DNA of 44,923 nucleotides from a virus, in IMG/VR virus record IMGVR_UViG_3300032265_001669, positions 1 to 44,923 of that record. One strand, written 5' to 3'. The translations under genes were made by a program, and so were the position numbers. The notes under the pieces were generated by a model that was not told where the DNA came from, did no database searches, and saw only the letters and a list, made by a program, of their open reading frames with translations. Numbering within the stretch: position 1 is the first letter of the stretch; each line of letters starts with the position of its first letter. Shown one piece after another: positions 7,649 through 16,507 of this stretch.

Positions 7649-9005
7649 CGTTTGTAAAATATTCTAGTTCTGGAAATGCGGCATTAAAATCTGTATTACG
7701 TCTACGATCATGTTCCTTAACAAAGGCCGCAAAATCTCTACGATTGATTGCGAGTTCTTCTCCGCGATAACGATTGTGTTCGATCCAACGAACAACACGT
7801 TCAAGTTTAGAATATTCTGTTGAGTTAAACATTAACGGATCGCTGTTTTTTACCAGTGTACCCATGTATTTAAGTGTATCATTTAAATGAGCAATCATCT
7901 TATCGTCTGCAATTAAACTAGACAAATGCGGTGGCTCAATAAGATATGGTGTATCGAACCGTATGCGATCGGGGTATCGTTGTCGCATTTCTAAAATCTT
8001 ATCTAACAATAATTTAAAATTAGGAATACTTAAAAAGCAAAATGTAATCATGATGCCAATTCTTGTTCCAGGAACTTCTGTAAGATACAAGTCAATATTG
8101 CTTTCCCACTTAGACATTGTAAATCCATTGCGGATCCATTCTGCTTGAGGCCCCCATGTATCTACACTTGTGAATAAGCTCAACTGACCTATTTTGTTTT
8201 CTGCTTTTAAATTTTTGCAAGCATCTACAAACTTGTTAAGGTTACGTTCTGGAATACACATATTGCTATTGATAGCAAATTCTAAATCGTTGCGTGGATT
8301 ATCGTTGATCCACTCTAACACTTTAAACACATTACTACTCAATAACGGCTCTCCACCAGTTACCCTTAGTGTGTGAAGTTTAGGATAGGCACTTGGAAAC
8401 CATTTCCAAAATGCTTCGATGTATGGGTTATCATCTTCTTTTTGAAAAAATCTTCCAACTTGTGATATTTGGTGTATATTATACTGTCTACGATTTATTT
8501 CGTTTTCTAATGGATAGTCGCCGTGTTTTTTAATTTCTTTATGCCACGCACTGCTAATAGAAGAAGCACAGTAACTACATTTAAGCTGACATTCGTATCC
8601 AAAATTAATTTCTAAATAGCGAGGAACAACATCGGCCTGCCAATCTATTTTGCTAGTTTCATCTAATAATGGAGTTGCCCAGGGTTCGCTTGAACGTAAT
8701 TGTCGGTCGCTAATATGCTCTCCGGGCAAGTCTTCGATATCCCAACAGTAACTACACTCCGATGGCCGACCACCCTCGAGCATAGTTTTACGTTGTTCTT
8801 TCTTCCACTCACTGTTATGTAGTGCGCTAGGATTTTTAGTAATTTCTTCTAAAGATACTCTGTGCGGCATAGGATGATAGCAACTGTGGTTTGTGCCTGT
8901 GTGCAAATGCATACTTACATGATACCATTTTGCTAAACAAAATCCAGGACCAGTTTTATCCAGTGTTACTTTAATTTCTTTAAGTTTTGTGTTATAGTCT
9001 GTCAT
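7629..9005 (-). CDS. radical SAM protein, twitch-type, paralogue
   Basis: 458 residues. The core motif is C139, C143, C146 (CQLKCSYC), with RVTGGEPLL downstream. The N-terminal block FCLAKW (about 22-27), HSCYHPMPH (40-48) and C-SYCW (about 84-88) matches its upstream neighbour nearly residue for residue, so the pair arose by duplication. The ATG overlaps the preceding stop in an ATGA junction. The C-terminal motif NRRDFAAFVKEHDRRR is also shared with the neighbour. Probably a peptide- or small-molecule-modifying enzyme; the target is unknown. Confidence 0.8.
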   Translation of the reverse strand: MTDYNTKLKEIKVTLDKTGPGFCLAKWYHVSMHLHTGTNHSCYHPMPHRVSLEEITKNPSALHNSEWKKEQRKTMLEGGRPSECSYCWDIEDLPGEHISDRQLRSSEPWATPLLDETSKIDWQADVVPRYLEINFGYECQLKCSYCASSISSAWHKEIKKHGDYPLENEINRRQYNIHQISQVGRFFQKEDDNPYIEAFWKWFPSAYPKLHTLRVTGGEPLLSSNVFKVLEWINDNPRNDLEFAINSNMCIPERNLNKFVDACKNLKAENKIGQLSLFTSVDTWGPQAEWIRNGFTMSKWESNIDLYLTEVPGTRIGIMITFCFLSIPNFKLLLDKILEMRQRYPDRIRFDTPYLIEPPHLSSLIADDKMIAHLNDTLKYMGTLVKNSDPLMFNSTEYSKLERVVRWIEHNRYRGEELAINRRDFAAFVKEHDRRRNTDFNAAFPELEYFTNDAQRKE

Positions 9006-10417
9006 AATGTTTTACAGTAGTTATAAAATTCTGCCATCTCCGGGAATGTTTTTAGGAATTCTGTTTGACGCCTACGATCGTGTTCATCAACAAATACAGC
9101 AAAGTCTTTTTGATCTGTTTTATTTGTAGTCCTATTATCAAACACACTTAGGATTCTACTCATTCTGTTTACTTCGTAGTCATAAAACCCACGGCCGCAC
9201 AGTTCTGGTACATAGGTTTGTTGTAAGTTATCCTGCATAAACTTGATTTGTTCTTCAATCATAGTTCTATATTCATCCGGGAGTATTTCAATAGTTTGAT
9301 GTGTGGGCCAACGCAAGTAAGGAATGTCTATACCAATAGGGTGACGATCCACTTCATTAGTATACTTTAATCTAAATTCTAGCATGTCCTCTAAAAACTC
9401 TTTAAAGCTGGTAATACTTAGTGCATTATATGTACTCATTACTGTAATTTTACATCTAGGAACATTTTGCATTAGTCGATTACAGTTATCGAGCCATTGA
9501 TTATAGTCTAAACCATATCTAATGTATTCAGCACGACCACCCTTGGCTTCGCAACTTGTGTAAATCTTTACTTCTTTAACAGCACCTGCCTCTTGTATCT
9601 GTTTAAGTACGTTCATAAAATCCACAAATAATTTGTCAGGTACACACAAGTTACTGTTTATGTTTAAGTCTAAATCAGGACGAGGATTCTTTAAAATAAA
9701 ATCTAATAGTCTGAATGTGTGTTTAGTAAGTAATGGCTCTCCTCCTGTAACACGCAGTATTTTTAGATTTGGATACAAGTCTGGCCACCAAGACCAAAAT
9801 GCTTCAACATAAGGATTTACATCGCGTTCTAAGTAAGGCAACCGATCGTTATCCTTAAGCCAAGTTATGTCATGTAGGTTTTTACTAGTTGGATACGCAC
9901 CGTGTTCCTTTATTTCTTCCATCCATTTACTACTAACTTCAGGAGTACAATAACTACATTTAAAATTACAAACACTTGAGAAGCTTAGTTCTAAATAACT
10001 AGGGTCGTGTGTAGTTTGCGGATTGGCAACAATGTCATCAATATAAGGTCTTGCCCACTTGTCTACACTTTTCATTATACGATCACTAAACACTTGACCT
10101 GTAGGATCGCTATCCTCAACCTTCCAGCAATAATCGCACTCGTTTGGGCGTTTGCCTTCTAGCATTAATTGTTGTTGTTGTAGTTTGAATGAAGTGTTGT
10201 GTAATGCACTACTCGCTATCTTAATTTCTTCTATAGGAATATGATGAGGTGTTGGATGGTGGCAACTATGTGTTCTACCATTATGCAGATGTACAGTTAC
10301 TTGTTTCCATTTGGCTACACAAAAACTTGGACTAATAGCGTTAAGTTTATCTCTAAACGCTATTAGTTGTTGTCGTCTTTCTGCGTCTGTTCCAAAATCA
10401 TTCACAATTAAGTCCAA
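9002..10417 (-). CDS. radical SAM protein, twitch-type, paralogue
   Basis: 471 residues. The core motif is C150, C154, C157 (CNFKCSYC), with RVTGGEPLL following. The N-terminal block has FCVAKW (32-37), SCHHPTPH (51-58) and C-DYCW (94-98). The C-terminus FAVFVDEHDRRR parallels its downstream paralogue. First of four consecutive radical SAM genes. The called start is TTG at 10417; a GTG four codons later at 10405 is equally possible because neither has a strong ribosome site. It overlaps the stop of the preceding unknown gene. Confidence 0.8.
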   Translation of the reverse strand: MDLIVNDFGTDAERRQQLIAFRDKLNAISPSFCVAKWKQVTVHLHNGRTHSCHHPTPHHIPIEEIKIASSALHNTSFKLQQQQLMLEGKRPNECDYCWKVEDSDPTGQVFSDRIMKSVDKWARPYIDDIVANPQTTHDPSYLELSFSSVCNFKCSYCTPEVSSKWMEEIKEHGAYPTSKNLHDITWLKDNDRLPYLERDVNPYVEAFWSWWPDLYPNLKILRVTGGEPLLTKHTFRLLDFILKNPRPDLDLNINSNLCVPDKLFVDFMNVLKQIQEAGAVKEVKIYTSCEAKGGRAEYIRYGLDYNQWLDNCNRLMQNVPRCKITVMSTYNALSITSFKEFLEDMLEFRLKYTNEVDRHPIGIDIPYLRWPTHQTIEILPDEYRTMIEEQIKFMQDNLQQTYVPELCGRGFYDYEVNRMSRILSVFDNRTTNKTDQKDFAVFVDEHDRRRQTEFLKTFPEMAEFYNYCKTL

Positions 10418-11244
10418 AGACTTTGTCTAATTTTGATAAGACGAATCATCATGGCTTCTTCTTCTTTTTCGTAGTCCGCCTCGATCTTACGAAGTAGCTT
10501 GTGCGCCTTGTCGCTGGCTTTTTTAATCACTGGATCTTTATCTCCGCTGAAACTTAGTCGACCGCCGTTTGCCAAACGACTGGCTTCGCAGGCCGCAGTC
10601 CAACCACTTGCATCATAAGCATCTGGACGATTGCGATATGTTTGAGTCCACCAAGTATAAAGCTCAATAATTTCCTTAGCGGCTTTGGCTTGATAAGTTG
10701 GCTCACCGTAACCTTTTTCGCCAGGAGTAGCACCCATGTCTTCGCTGACAACAAGTTCACTAGCCCATTTGAGATATTCAAGGCCGGCTTCTGGACAACG
10801 CCATGTACGCCAACGCAACCAACCGCTACGATACCATGGAACCTCAAACTTAGTCTTAGCTTCATCACTCCATATGCAGTGATGCCATGCTTGCTCTATT
10901 TCAACAAAGTCCACAAGCTCATTGAACATGCAAGGAAGAAAGCGATTACCAACGTCACTCCAATTACCTGGTTTGATGTCTCGAGGATGGGCTGTAAGAG
11001 CATGGCTGTTGCTAACCCAGCGATTATTAATATAATAACGTACATCATTTAATTTATCCGGTATGTAGTAAACAAATTTTTGAAGGTAGTCTAAACCTTC
11101 TTCGGCAATCCACCAACGAACGGGATATGCGGCTTTGGCCTTGTCTTCCCAGTCGTTCCATTCCTCACTGGTGCCGCACTTGAGCTTTGGCGTACCGCGT
11201 AGCCAGTCTGCAAATTTACCAATTGTCCAATAATGACTTCTCAT
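10408..11244 (-). CDS. phage protein of unknown function, tryptophan-rich
   Basis: 278 residues with many tryptophans, including WKYRS-like and WRTWRCPEAGLEYLKWA segments, and a charged helical C-terminus (about residues 235-275) likely to form a coiled coil. No signal peptide or catalytic motif. It follows the 43-residue small gene by two bases and overlaps the first radical SAM gene, so it lies in the same long leftward transcript. Function not recognised. Confidence 0.65.
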   Translation of the reverse strand: MRSHYWTIGKFADWLRGTPKLKCGTSEEWNDWEDKAKAAYPVRWWIAEEGLDYLQKFVYYIPDKLNDVRYYINNRWVSNSHALTAHPRDIKPGNWSDVGNRFLPCMFNELVDFVEIEQAWHHCIWSDEAKTKFEVPWYRSGWLRWRTWRCPEAGLEYLKWASELVVSEDMGATPGEKGYGEPTYQAKAAKEIIELYTWWTQTYRNRPDAYDASGWTAACEASRLANGGRLSFSGDKDPVIKKASDKAHKLLRKIEADYEKEEEAMMIRLIKIRQSLWT

Positions 11245-11246
11245 TT

Positions 11247-11378
11247 TTATACCTTATCTATTCCGTACATACTTTCGTATGGTGTTTTGTAAATCGAATA
11301 ATACACCGCTTCTTGTAGAGTGGGGAAGAACCGCACCCGCAATATTCCCCCAGTATCCCACCAACGTAGTTTATACAT
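11247..11378 (-). CDS. small protein, 43 residues, unknown
   Basis: A 43-residue reading frame (starts MYKLRWWDTGG, ends YGIDKV). Its ATG overlaps the TAA of the BI-1-like gene (TAATG), and its stop lies two bases before the next start, so it fills the gap exactly. That fit and a non-random composition (RVRFFPTLQEAVYYSIYKTPYE) support a real gene. Function unknown. Confidence 0.55.
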   Translation of the reverse strand: MYKLRWWDTGGILRVRFFPTLQEAVYYSIYKTPYESMYGIDKV

Positions 11379-12073
11379 TACTTTCTATCGCCAAACAACT
11401 GCAACAAGTTGATAAACAAGTTGATAAAGTCCATGTACAATGTTAATGCACCGCGAACTTCTGCGGCTGGTGTAGTATCCATACTGAGTTCTTCACGGAT
11501 CTGTTGTGTGTCGTATGCTGTCAATCCTAAGAAGATGATAATTGCCAATGCCGAGATAACCATGGCCATTACACTGGACCCAATAAAAATGTTTACAATG
11601 CTGGCAATAACAATAGCAATCAATCCAATGAACATAAATTGTCCAAGACTTTCTAAACTACGTTTGGTAAAGTAGCCGTACCCACTCATGACTCCAAATA
11701 AGATTGCCGCACCCATAAATGCACTTACAATACTACCCATAGTGAATACAGCAAAGATTGTAGCAAAGCTCAATCCCATCAGCGCCGCAAAACCATGCAA
11801 ACACAGTTGAGCAACTGGTTTACTAGGGTCATTGCCTAGTACCATAGCAACACCAAATATTGCCGCAAGTGGAGCAAAAATCACAATCCACTTTAATACA
11901 CCTGTAAAAAAGAATTGTAACAACTCTGGACTAGTACCTACAAAGTAGCTTACTAGCATGGATACAATAACCGCCAAACTCATGTGGCCATACACACGAC
12001 CCATTGCACTGTTAATTTCTTCTGCTGAGCGATAATTTAAAATACTGCCAGCTGTATAATTTGCACCAAACAT
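11378..12073 (-). CDS. BI-1 / YccA family membrane protein
   Basis: 231 residues with about seven hydrophobic segments, the usual size and topology of the Bax-inhibitor-1/YccA family. The LTAYDTQQI motif late in the protein and a C-terminal LYMDFINLFINLLQLFGDRK tail with conserved acidic residues are family hallmarks. Bacterial members such as YccA inhibit the membrane protease FtsH. In a phage, such a protein could shield newly made proteins or alter host membrane proteostasis; that role is inferred. A strong AAAGGAG site precedes the ATG. It is followed by the overlapping 43-residue gene. Confidence 0.88.
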   Translation of the reverse strand: MFGANYTAGSILNYRSAEEINSAMGRVYGHMSLAVIVSMLVSYFVGTSPELLQFFFTGVLKWIVIFAPLAAIFGVAMVLGNDPSKPVAQLCLHGFAALMGLSFATIFAVFTMGSIVSAFMGAAILFGVMSGYGYFTKRSLESLGQFMFIGLIAIVIASIVNIFIGSSVMAMVISALAIIIFLGLTAYDTQQIREELSMDTTPAAEVRGALTLYMDFINLFINLLQLFGDRK

Positions 12074-12084
12074 TTTATTCTCCT

Positions 12085-12447
12085 TTAAACAAACGGTTTA
12101 AGATTGGGAGGTACCCAACCACTTGGTTTCAAAACTTTGCCATCTTCACGCTTACGTACTAGACCAGTTTCTTTATCAATTTTTGCAAAGTTAGTACTCA
12201 TAACTTCTTTCCATGCACCTTCTGCATCTGCACCCATTGAATGAATAGCGCCAACGGTAACAACTAGAATATCGATAAGGGCATCCAATTGTTCTACACG
12301 GTCTTCCGATAATGTAGCTTCTAGCAATTCTTGATGTTCTTCATCAATTAAGTTAACATACATTGCATATTGCAGTTCGTTGAAGTTGCCAACGCTCTGA
12401 TCGCAGGCTCTCATAAATTTTTCTTGATCTCTAAACGGGTTTGTCAT
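12085..12447 (-). CDS. MazG-like all-alpha NTP pyrophosphohydrolase
   Basis: 120 residues. It shows the EExxE-type acidic motif (DEEHQELLEA, about residues 35-44) and the downstream D-x2-D motif (LDALIDILVVTVGAI) that bind magnesium in MazG/HisE-like enzymes hydrolysing (d)NTPs to monophosphates. The C-terminal NFAKIDKETGLVRKREDGKVLKP block is characteristic of phage members. In phages these enzymes may adjust nucleotide pools or alarmones. Its ATG overlaps the TAA of the preceding small gene (TAATG). Confidence 0.8.
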   Translation of the reverse strand: MTNPFRDQEKFMRACDQSVGNFNELQYAMYVNLIDEEHQELLEATLSEDRVEQLDALIDILVVTVGAIHSMGADAEGAWKEVMSTNFAKIDKETGLVRKREDGKVLKPSGWVPPNLKPFV

Positions 12448-12647
12448 TATGCCATCCTATCTATGTTTTGTCCAGGACGATTCATCTGACGATTCATCTC
12501 GATCCTTTTATCTTCATTATCTTTAAGACGTTCTTTAACACGCATCGCTTCTAACCTGAGTTCTTCGTGTCTACGGTCTAGCTTTTTAATTTCCATCTGT
12601 TGATACATTTCTGCATTTTGTGCAGTTACTCTACTAACTTCTGTCAT
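12447..12647 (-). CDS. small coiled-coil protein
   Basis: 66 residues, highly charged, with heptad-like Leu/Met spacing over residues 12-55, predicting one long helix or coiled coil. The ATG overlaps the ligase stop (ATGA) and its own stop overlaps the next start. I do not recognise the family; it may be an accessory of the ligase or MazG-like neighbours, but only proximity suggests this. Confidence 0.6.
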   Translation of the reverse strand: MTEVSRVTAQNAEMYQQMEIKKLDRRHEELRLEAMRVKERLKDNEDKRIEMNRQMNRPGQNIDRMA

Positions 12648-13963
12648 AATTTTTCTCCTACTTCAAATCCACGAAAGCCTTTAAAACGTGGAAACCTTAA
12701 ACTGTATGATCCGTCTTGATTTTGTGTAACAGCGTCTGCACGTACTTCGACAACATTACCGATAAGGTTATCCCGACCGGACCAATAAGTAGAGCGATTA
12801 TCATCGCTAAATCCGCTTCCGACATTGACTCTAATAAGTTTACCATCATCATCTCCCTCGCATACAAATGCGCCTAGTTTGCCCACATTCTTACCTGTAC
12901 CTTCTTCTACTTCAACAATAGCAAGACTTACTTCAATGAAAGGCTTTAACTTGAGCCATGCTACACTACGTTTGCATTCGTAAGATGCTTCTGGATCTTT
13001 AAGCATAATGCCTTCGTATCCGCCGGCAATTGCTTTGGCATTAATTTCTTTATATCGCCGTTGGCCTTCTGTAGTATCCAAATCCACAAGCTCGTGTCCC
13101 ACAACTGTTACGTTGGGCAACACATCTTTATGTTGTTTATGCCAATAGTAAACCATTGCACTACGGTCTTCTTGACGTTTGTTGCAAATACCTGCTTCAA
13201 ATTCTTCTAGAGACAACACATCAAACAAATTAAGAACAGCATCGTTTGCTTTGACATCACTTTTACGATGTACCTGTGTCATCAAGTCTTGGAAACTGCT
13301 ACTCATGATCTCGCCGTCTAATACAATTGCATAAGGCGGCGGATCTTGTTTAACCACACGACTAATCTGTTCTGTTACATGCGGAAAGTTTAAAAGTTCT
13401 TTGCCGTTGCGACTAAACATATCGACACGGCCATCTGGATAAACAATAGTAATAACACGTACCCCATCGAGCTTAACTTCAATAAGTTTTTTTCCCGTAA
13501 CTTTACTTTCGTGATTAGCACTGTCATGAGCAAGCTGACAACCAAAAACAGGTATAGAATACTTTCCATATTTCTTCTCCACTACTTTGTTAATTGTTTT
13601 TTCACTAGTACCGCAACGCAAATCTTTAATAAGGATACGGCGGTACCAACCGTTCCATTCCGTTTTAGTTGATAGTTTTATGGCTTCAGCAATGGCATCA
13701 CGGGCATCGTGACCGGTGAGGTTACGATTGCGTAAACCGCTAGTAAGCACAACAAAACTATCCCAACTAAACCCAGGGCCATCTTCATCTGTTTTCTCCG
13801 GAACTTGTTTAACACCAAAAGTAACCATAGGGTCCAATGCTAATTGGCAACCGTGGAAGAATTCATCGTTGCCCTCTTTGGCAATTTCTTCAATGATAGC
13901 TTCTTTGTTTAAGCGGCTTGGATGACTTTCCAAACTCCAAATGTGGCTGGCACAATTACTCAT
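12644..13963 (-). CDS. ATP-dependent DNA ligase
   Basis: 439 residues. Nucleotidyltransferase motifs are in order: motif I K164-L-D-G (adenylated lysine), motif III LDGEIM (215-220), motif IV EGIMLK (317-322) and motif V WLKLKP (336-341). A C-terminal OB-fold follows, with the N-terminal helical domain (about residues 1-130) of phage and viral ligases in front. It seals nicks in duplex DNA during replication or repair. Start ATG has GGAG five bases upstream, and a perfect sigma-70 promoter lies just ahead, so it probably opens the long leftward operon that runs into the radical SAM genes. Confidence 0.93.
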   Translation of the reverse strand: MSNCASHIWSLESHPSRLNKEAIIEEIAKEGNDEFFHGCQLALDPMVTFGVKQVPEKTDEDGPGFSWDSFVVLTSGLRNRNLTGHDARDAIAEAIKLSTKTEWNGWYRRILIKDLRCGTSEKTINKVVEKKYGKYSIPVFGCQLAHDSANHESKVTGKKLIEVKLDGVRVITIVYPDGRVDMFSRNGKELLNFPHVTEQISRVVKQDPPPYAIVLDGEIMSSSFQDLMTQVHRKSDVKANDAVLNLFDVLSLEEFEAGICNKRQEDRSAMVYYWHKQHKDVLPNVTVVGHELVDLDTTEGQRRYKEINAKAIAGGYEGIMLKDPEASYECKRSVAWLKLKPFIEVSLAIVEVEEGTGKNVGKLGAFVCEGDDDGKLIRVNVGSGFSDDNRSTYWSGRDNLIGNVVEVRADAVTQNQDGSYSLRFPRFKGFRGFEVGEKL

Positions 13964-13994
13964 TTCAACTCCGATAGTTACTGTATAAGTTTAT

Positions 13995-14023
13995 ATTATA
14001 CAGTGTAATTATCAGTATGTCAA
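13995..14023 (-). promoter_or_regulatory. consensus sigma-70 promoter for the ligase operon
   Basis: TTGACA (14018-14023), 17-base spacer, TATAAT (13995-14000) on the minus strand. The -35 box overlaps the last codons of the metalloprotease gene. No later promoter of this type is seen until 3519, so this could drive about 10 kb of genes. Confidence 0.85.
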
Positions 14024-14740
14024 GTGTGTTGACGTCTTAAATGGCTTTCCGTACCAAGCATTTTCTAATTGTGTCATTATCTTACGCTTCATCTGGATAA
14101 CTTTTGGATGCGTGTGATCATAGTCAAATGATTTCATAAAACGACCCCAACCATTTGGCCGAACCCTTTTTGGAACATTGCTGTCCAAATACTCTTTGAT
14201 GGCTTTTAAATCCCAACCATATTTGTCCAGCATGTCTTGGGCAATATTAAACGAGTGAGCACCCATCTCATCTCTATCTCCGTAATATTCTTGCCATGCT
14301 CGATCTTTGGCATAGTATGCAGTACTTTCATAGCCCGGAATGTCTTTAAATTTTCTAGCACGATATTGGCGTGTGTGTATAATTTCGTGTAGTACAGTAT
14401 CTGCAAAAAGAGTGCAAATGCGTTCCCAACGATACAGACTAGTTTTCATAGTTTGAGTGTCTGTGGGGAATGCCAGCTCTACTTCAATAAATCTCTTTTT
14501 ACCTGTTCTATCAAGATCACTGTAGTAAGCACCCCCGACCCAAAGTTCGCCCTTTTTAACGGGCTTGTGTCTACTACTAACAACTTTGATTGGAAGGTGT
14601 GCTTTAATGTGCTTGCTCATCTGACGGATAATTTCGCCTATGGGCAAGCGTCTATCTACAATCTCAGGTTTAAGACTGTAAAGCATTGAGTACAACGTAT
14701 CACGGTCCAATTGGGACCAGTTAAAAGCCTGACGGGCCAT
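14012..14740 (-). CDS. zinc metallopeptidase-like protein (HEIIH)
   Basis: 242 residues. The HExxH metal-binding and catalytic motif is H118-E119-I-I-H122. A downstream acidic helix (GDRDEMGAHSFNIAQDM, about 154-170) could give the third ligand at E158. There is no signal peptide, so it should act in the cytoplasm or within the virion. Similar in layout to the HEFRH protein at 21.7-22.3 kb, which also has an acidic D-E-L/M-x-A-x-S/F helix after the motif. Substrate unknown. A late-type motif and an AGGAG site precede the start. Confidence 0.7.
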   Translation of the reverse strand: MARQAFNWSQLDRDTLYSMLYSLKPEIVDRRLPIGEIIRQMSKHIKAHLPIKVVSSRHKPVKKGELWVGGAYYSDLDRTGKKRFIEVELAFPTDTQTMKTSLYRWERICTLFADTVLHEIIHTRQYRARKFKDIPGYESTAYYAKDRAWQEYYGDRDEMGAHSFNIAQDMLDKYGWDLKAIKEYLDSNVPKRVRPNGWGRFMKSFDYDHTHPKVIQMKRKIMTQLENAWYGKPFKTSTHLTY

Positions 14741-14760
14741 AGCACACTCCTAGACATTAG

Positions 14761-14768
14761 TATTTATA
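14761..14768 (-). promoter_or_regulatory. T4-late-type promoter (TATAAATA)
   Basis: Exact TATAAATA on the minus strand in the gap between clpP and the metallopeptidase gene, about 20 bases before the latter's start codon. It suggests the metallopeptidase has a late transcript separate from clpP. Confidence 0.6.
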
Positions 14769-14799
14769 GTGTACTACGGCTTTTGGTTATGTGCGCACT

Positions 14800-15390
14800 T
14801 TATGAGCGTTTTGTTATGATCTCGTCAACTAGCCCATAGTCTACAGCTTCCTGCGCACCCATAAATTTGTCACGTTCCATGTCGTTTTTGAACTGATCAA
14901 ACGTCTTGCCTTTGCTGTTATGAGTAACATAAATTTGGGTAAGATTTTGTTTCATTTTGATAATCTCTTCAACTTGGATCTGCATGTCCGTGGCCTGCCC
15001 ACCTGCACCGCCCGAAGGTTGATGAATCATGTGACGAGCGTTTGGTAGAATTTTACGTTTGCCAGGAGCGCCAGCAGTGGCGAGTAAACTACCCATTGAG
15101 CAAGCCTGTCCCATAACGATGGTGCTGACGTCTGGCTTGATGAACTGCATAGTGTCGTAAATTGCCATACCAGCGGTAACGCCACCACCAGGGCTATTAA
15201 TGAAAAAGTGAATGTCTTCATTACCTTGACTTTCTAAAAATAACAGTTGGGCTACCAACAAACTTGCTGTGTGTTCATTCACATCTGTATCTAACATTAT
15301 GATACGATCCTTGAGCAATCTGCTGTAAATGTCGTATGCACGTTCTCCGCGAGCTTCAGTCTCGATAACCATTGGTACTAGATTAGGCAT
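14800..15390 (-). CDS. clpP: ClpP-type ATP-dependent protease catalytic subunit
   Basis: 196 residues, matching the mature length of bacterial ClpP. The catalytic triad is intact: S98 in GQACSMGS, H123 in [10 protein letters not shown], and D174 in MERDKF. The oligomerisation and handle-region residues are also present. ClpP forms a tetradecameric chamber fed by ClpX or ClpA; no unfoldase is in the window, so it would depend on a host one. It could replace or poison the host protease or process phage proteins. Start has AAGGA upstream. A T4-like prohead protease role is unlikely because the sequence is a canonical ClpP. Confidence 0.93.
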   Translation of the reverse strand: MPNLVPMVIETEARGERAYDIYSRLLKDRIIMLDTDVNEHTASLLVAQLLFLESQGNEDIHFFINSPGGGVTAGMAIYDTMQFIKPDVSTIVMGQACSMGSLLATAGAPGKRKILPNARHMIHQPSGGAGGQATDMQIQVEEIIKMKQNLTQIYVTHNSKGKTFDQFKNDMERDKFMGAQEAVDYGLVDEIITKRS

Positions 15391-15607
15391 ATTCTTTTCC
15401 TTTAATTGTATTCATTAATTGTTCGCGCTCTGCACTGATATAACGCTGTGCATGACGTAATGTCCATATAGCATGATTTATATCTACTAGATCAACGAGC
15501 TTTTCACCGCTACGCAATTGACGCAATTCTTCTGCATCTTGCAATGCAACACGTTCCATGGCTTCGTAATCTCGAGCCATTTCCATCAGTTCAATTTCGT
15601 TATACAT
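15383..15607 (-). CDS. small helical protein, unknown
   Basis: 74 residues from the ATG at 15607, preceded by GAGGAAG. The open frame continues upstream without a good start signal. It is charged and mostly helical, with [23 protein letters not shown] in the first half. It overlaps the preceding gene by 8 bases and clpP by 8 bases. No family recognised. Confidence 0.55.
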   Translation of the reverse strand: MYNEIELMEMARDYEAMERVALQDAEELRQLRSGEKLVDLVDINHAIWTLRHAQRYISAEREQLMNTIKGKEYA

Positions 15608-16061
15608 TATCTTCCTCACGTAATTGACTTTGATACAATGCCAATTGATCAATTAGATTTTGCACACCTTGATGGTTCATGGTCACGGTGCTATAACCCA
15701 TTTTTATAGACACACGATTGTCTGTGGTATGTCCAATCTCATAGTAGGTAGTAGCGGGCTTCTCTGGAGCCTTGGGTGGTTCTACTAACTTAGGTGGCTC
15801 AACTGATTTAGGCACAGGAAACGGTACTACATTTTTGGGCATTTTATTTTTCTTAAACAAATCAAACATCACGGGCTCCATATTGAAATAACGGGCGACT
15901 GGTGGAACTAACACAGGTGCGGCCATCGCCAATAGCCACGCCATCTGTACATATTCTGGCTGAACTGCTTTGTAGTATACAGCACAGACTAGTCCTACTA
16001 CAAGATAAATGAACGAACACCAAAACAAATAGTATCCGCCTGAACGTCCAAATAACTTCAT
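15600..16061 (-). CDS. two-pass membrane protein with proline-rich linker
   Basis: 153 residues. Two hydrophobic segments (about 9-29 and 41-60) are followed by a lysine-rich stretch, a proline-rich linker (80-103) and a small C-terminal domain. The tail probably faces the cytoplasm. Function unknown; it sits between envelope-type genes and clpP. The ATG overlaps the previous stop (ATGA). Confidence 0.6.
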   Translation of the reverse strand: MKLFGRSGGYYLFWCSFIYLVVGLVCAVYYKAVQPEYVQMAWLLAMAAPVLVPPVARYFNMEPVMFDLFKKNKMPKNVVPFPVPKSVEPPKLVEPPKAPEKPATTYYEIGHTTDNRVSIKMGYSTVTMNHQGVQNLIDQLALYQSQLREEDNV

Positions 16062-16507
16062 ACTGCTTTGCTGGTGTCGTAAGTTTGAGCAAAGATGTCT
16101 TTTTTCACCACACCGTAATCGCCAGCACCATGACGCACAATGTAGTCTTCACCTGACTTGAAATTCAAATCGCCCCACGATGCTTTTACTACACCATCGT
16201 GATCTGCCAGTTTGGCATGTTTATGAATTTTCTTAGGAGTGGCTGTGCCATCCCCATTGTCATCATAGTACTCAGCAAACTTTGCTGGGTTGACTGGATA
16301 CTGCTCACCTTTTGGCCCAGTAATAATTTTATGACCAGCTAGATAGTCCACAGGACCTTCCAGCGTTTCAATTGTGCCAGGCGAAATAGCAGTTTTATAA
16401 TGAATTGGTGTAGGGTGCTTGAAAGTTTCGAAACTACCGTGAGCAAACCACTCATCGGTAATTCCTTTACTCATAGACTCTACAATGTTAATATATTCAC
16501 GAATCAT
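16058..16507 (-). CDS. phage protein with PGDYG-like C-terminus, unknown
   Basis: 149 residues, no signal peptide. The C-terminal SGEDYIVRHGAGDYGVVKKDIF part resembles small phage proteins carrying a G-D-Y-G motif, which lack a known function. An ITGPKGEQYPVNPAKFAEYYD block repeats the theme of short beta-strands. It overlaps both neighbours by ATGA junctions within the lipoprotein operon. Confidence 0.6.
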   Translation of the reverse strand: MIREYINIVESMSKGITDEWFAHGSFETFKHPTPIHYKTAISPGTIETLEGPVDYLAGHKIITGPKGEQYPVNPAKFAEYYDDNGDGTATPKKIHKHAKLADHDGVVKASWGDLNFKSGEDYIVRHGAGDYGVVKKDIFAQTYDTSKAV

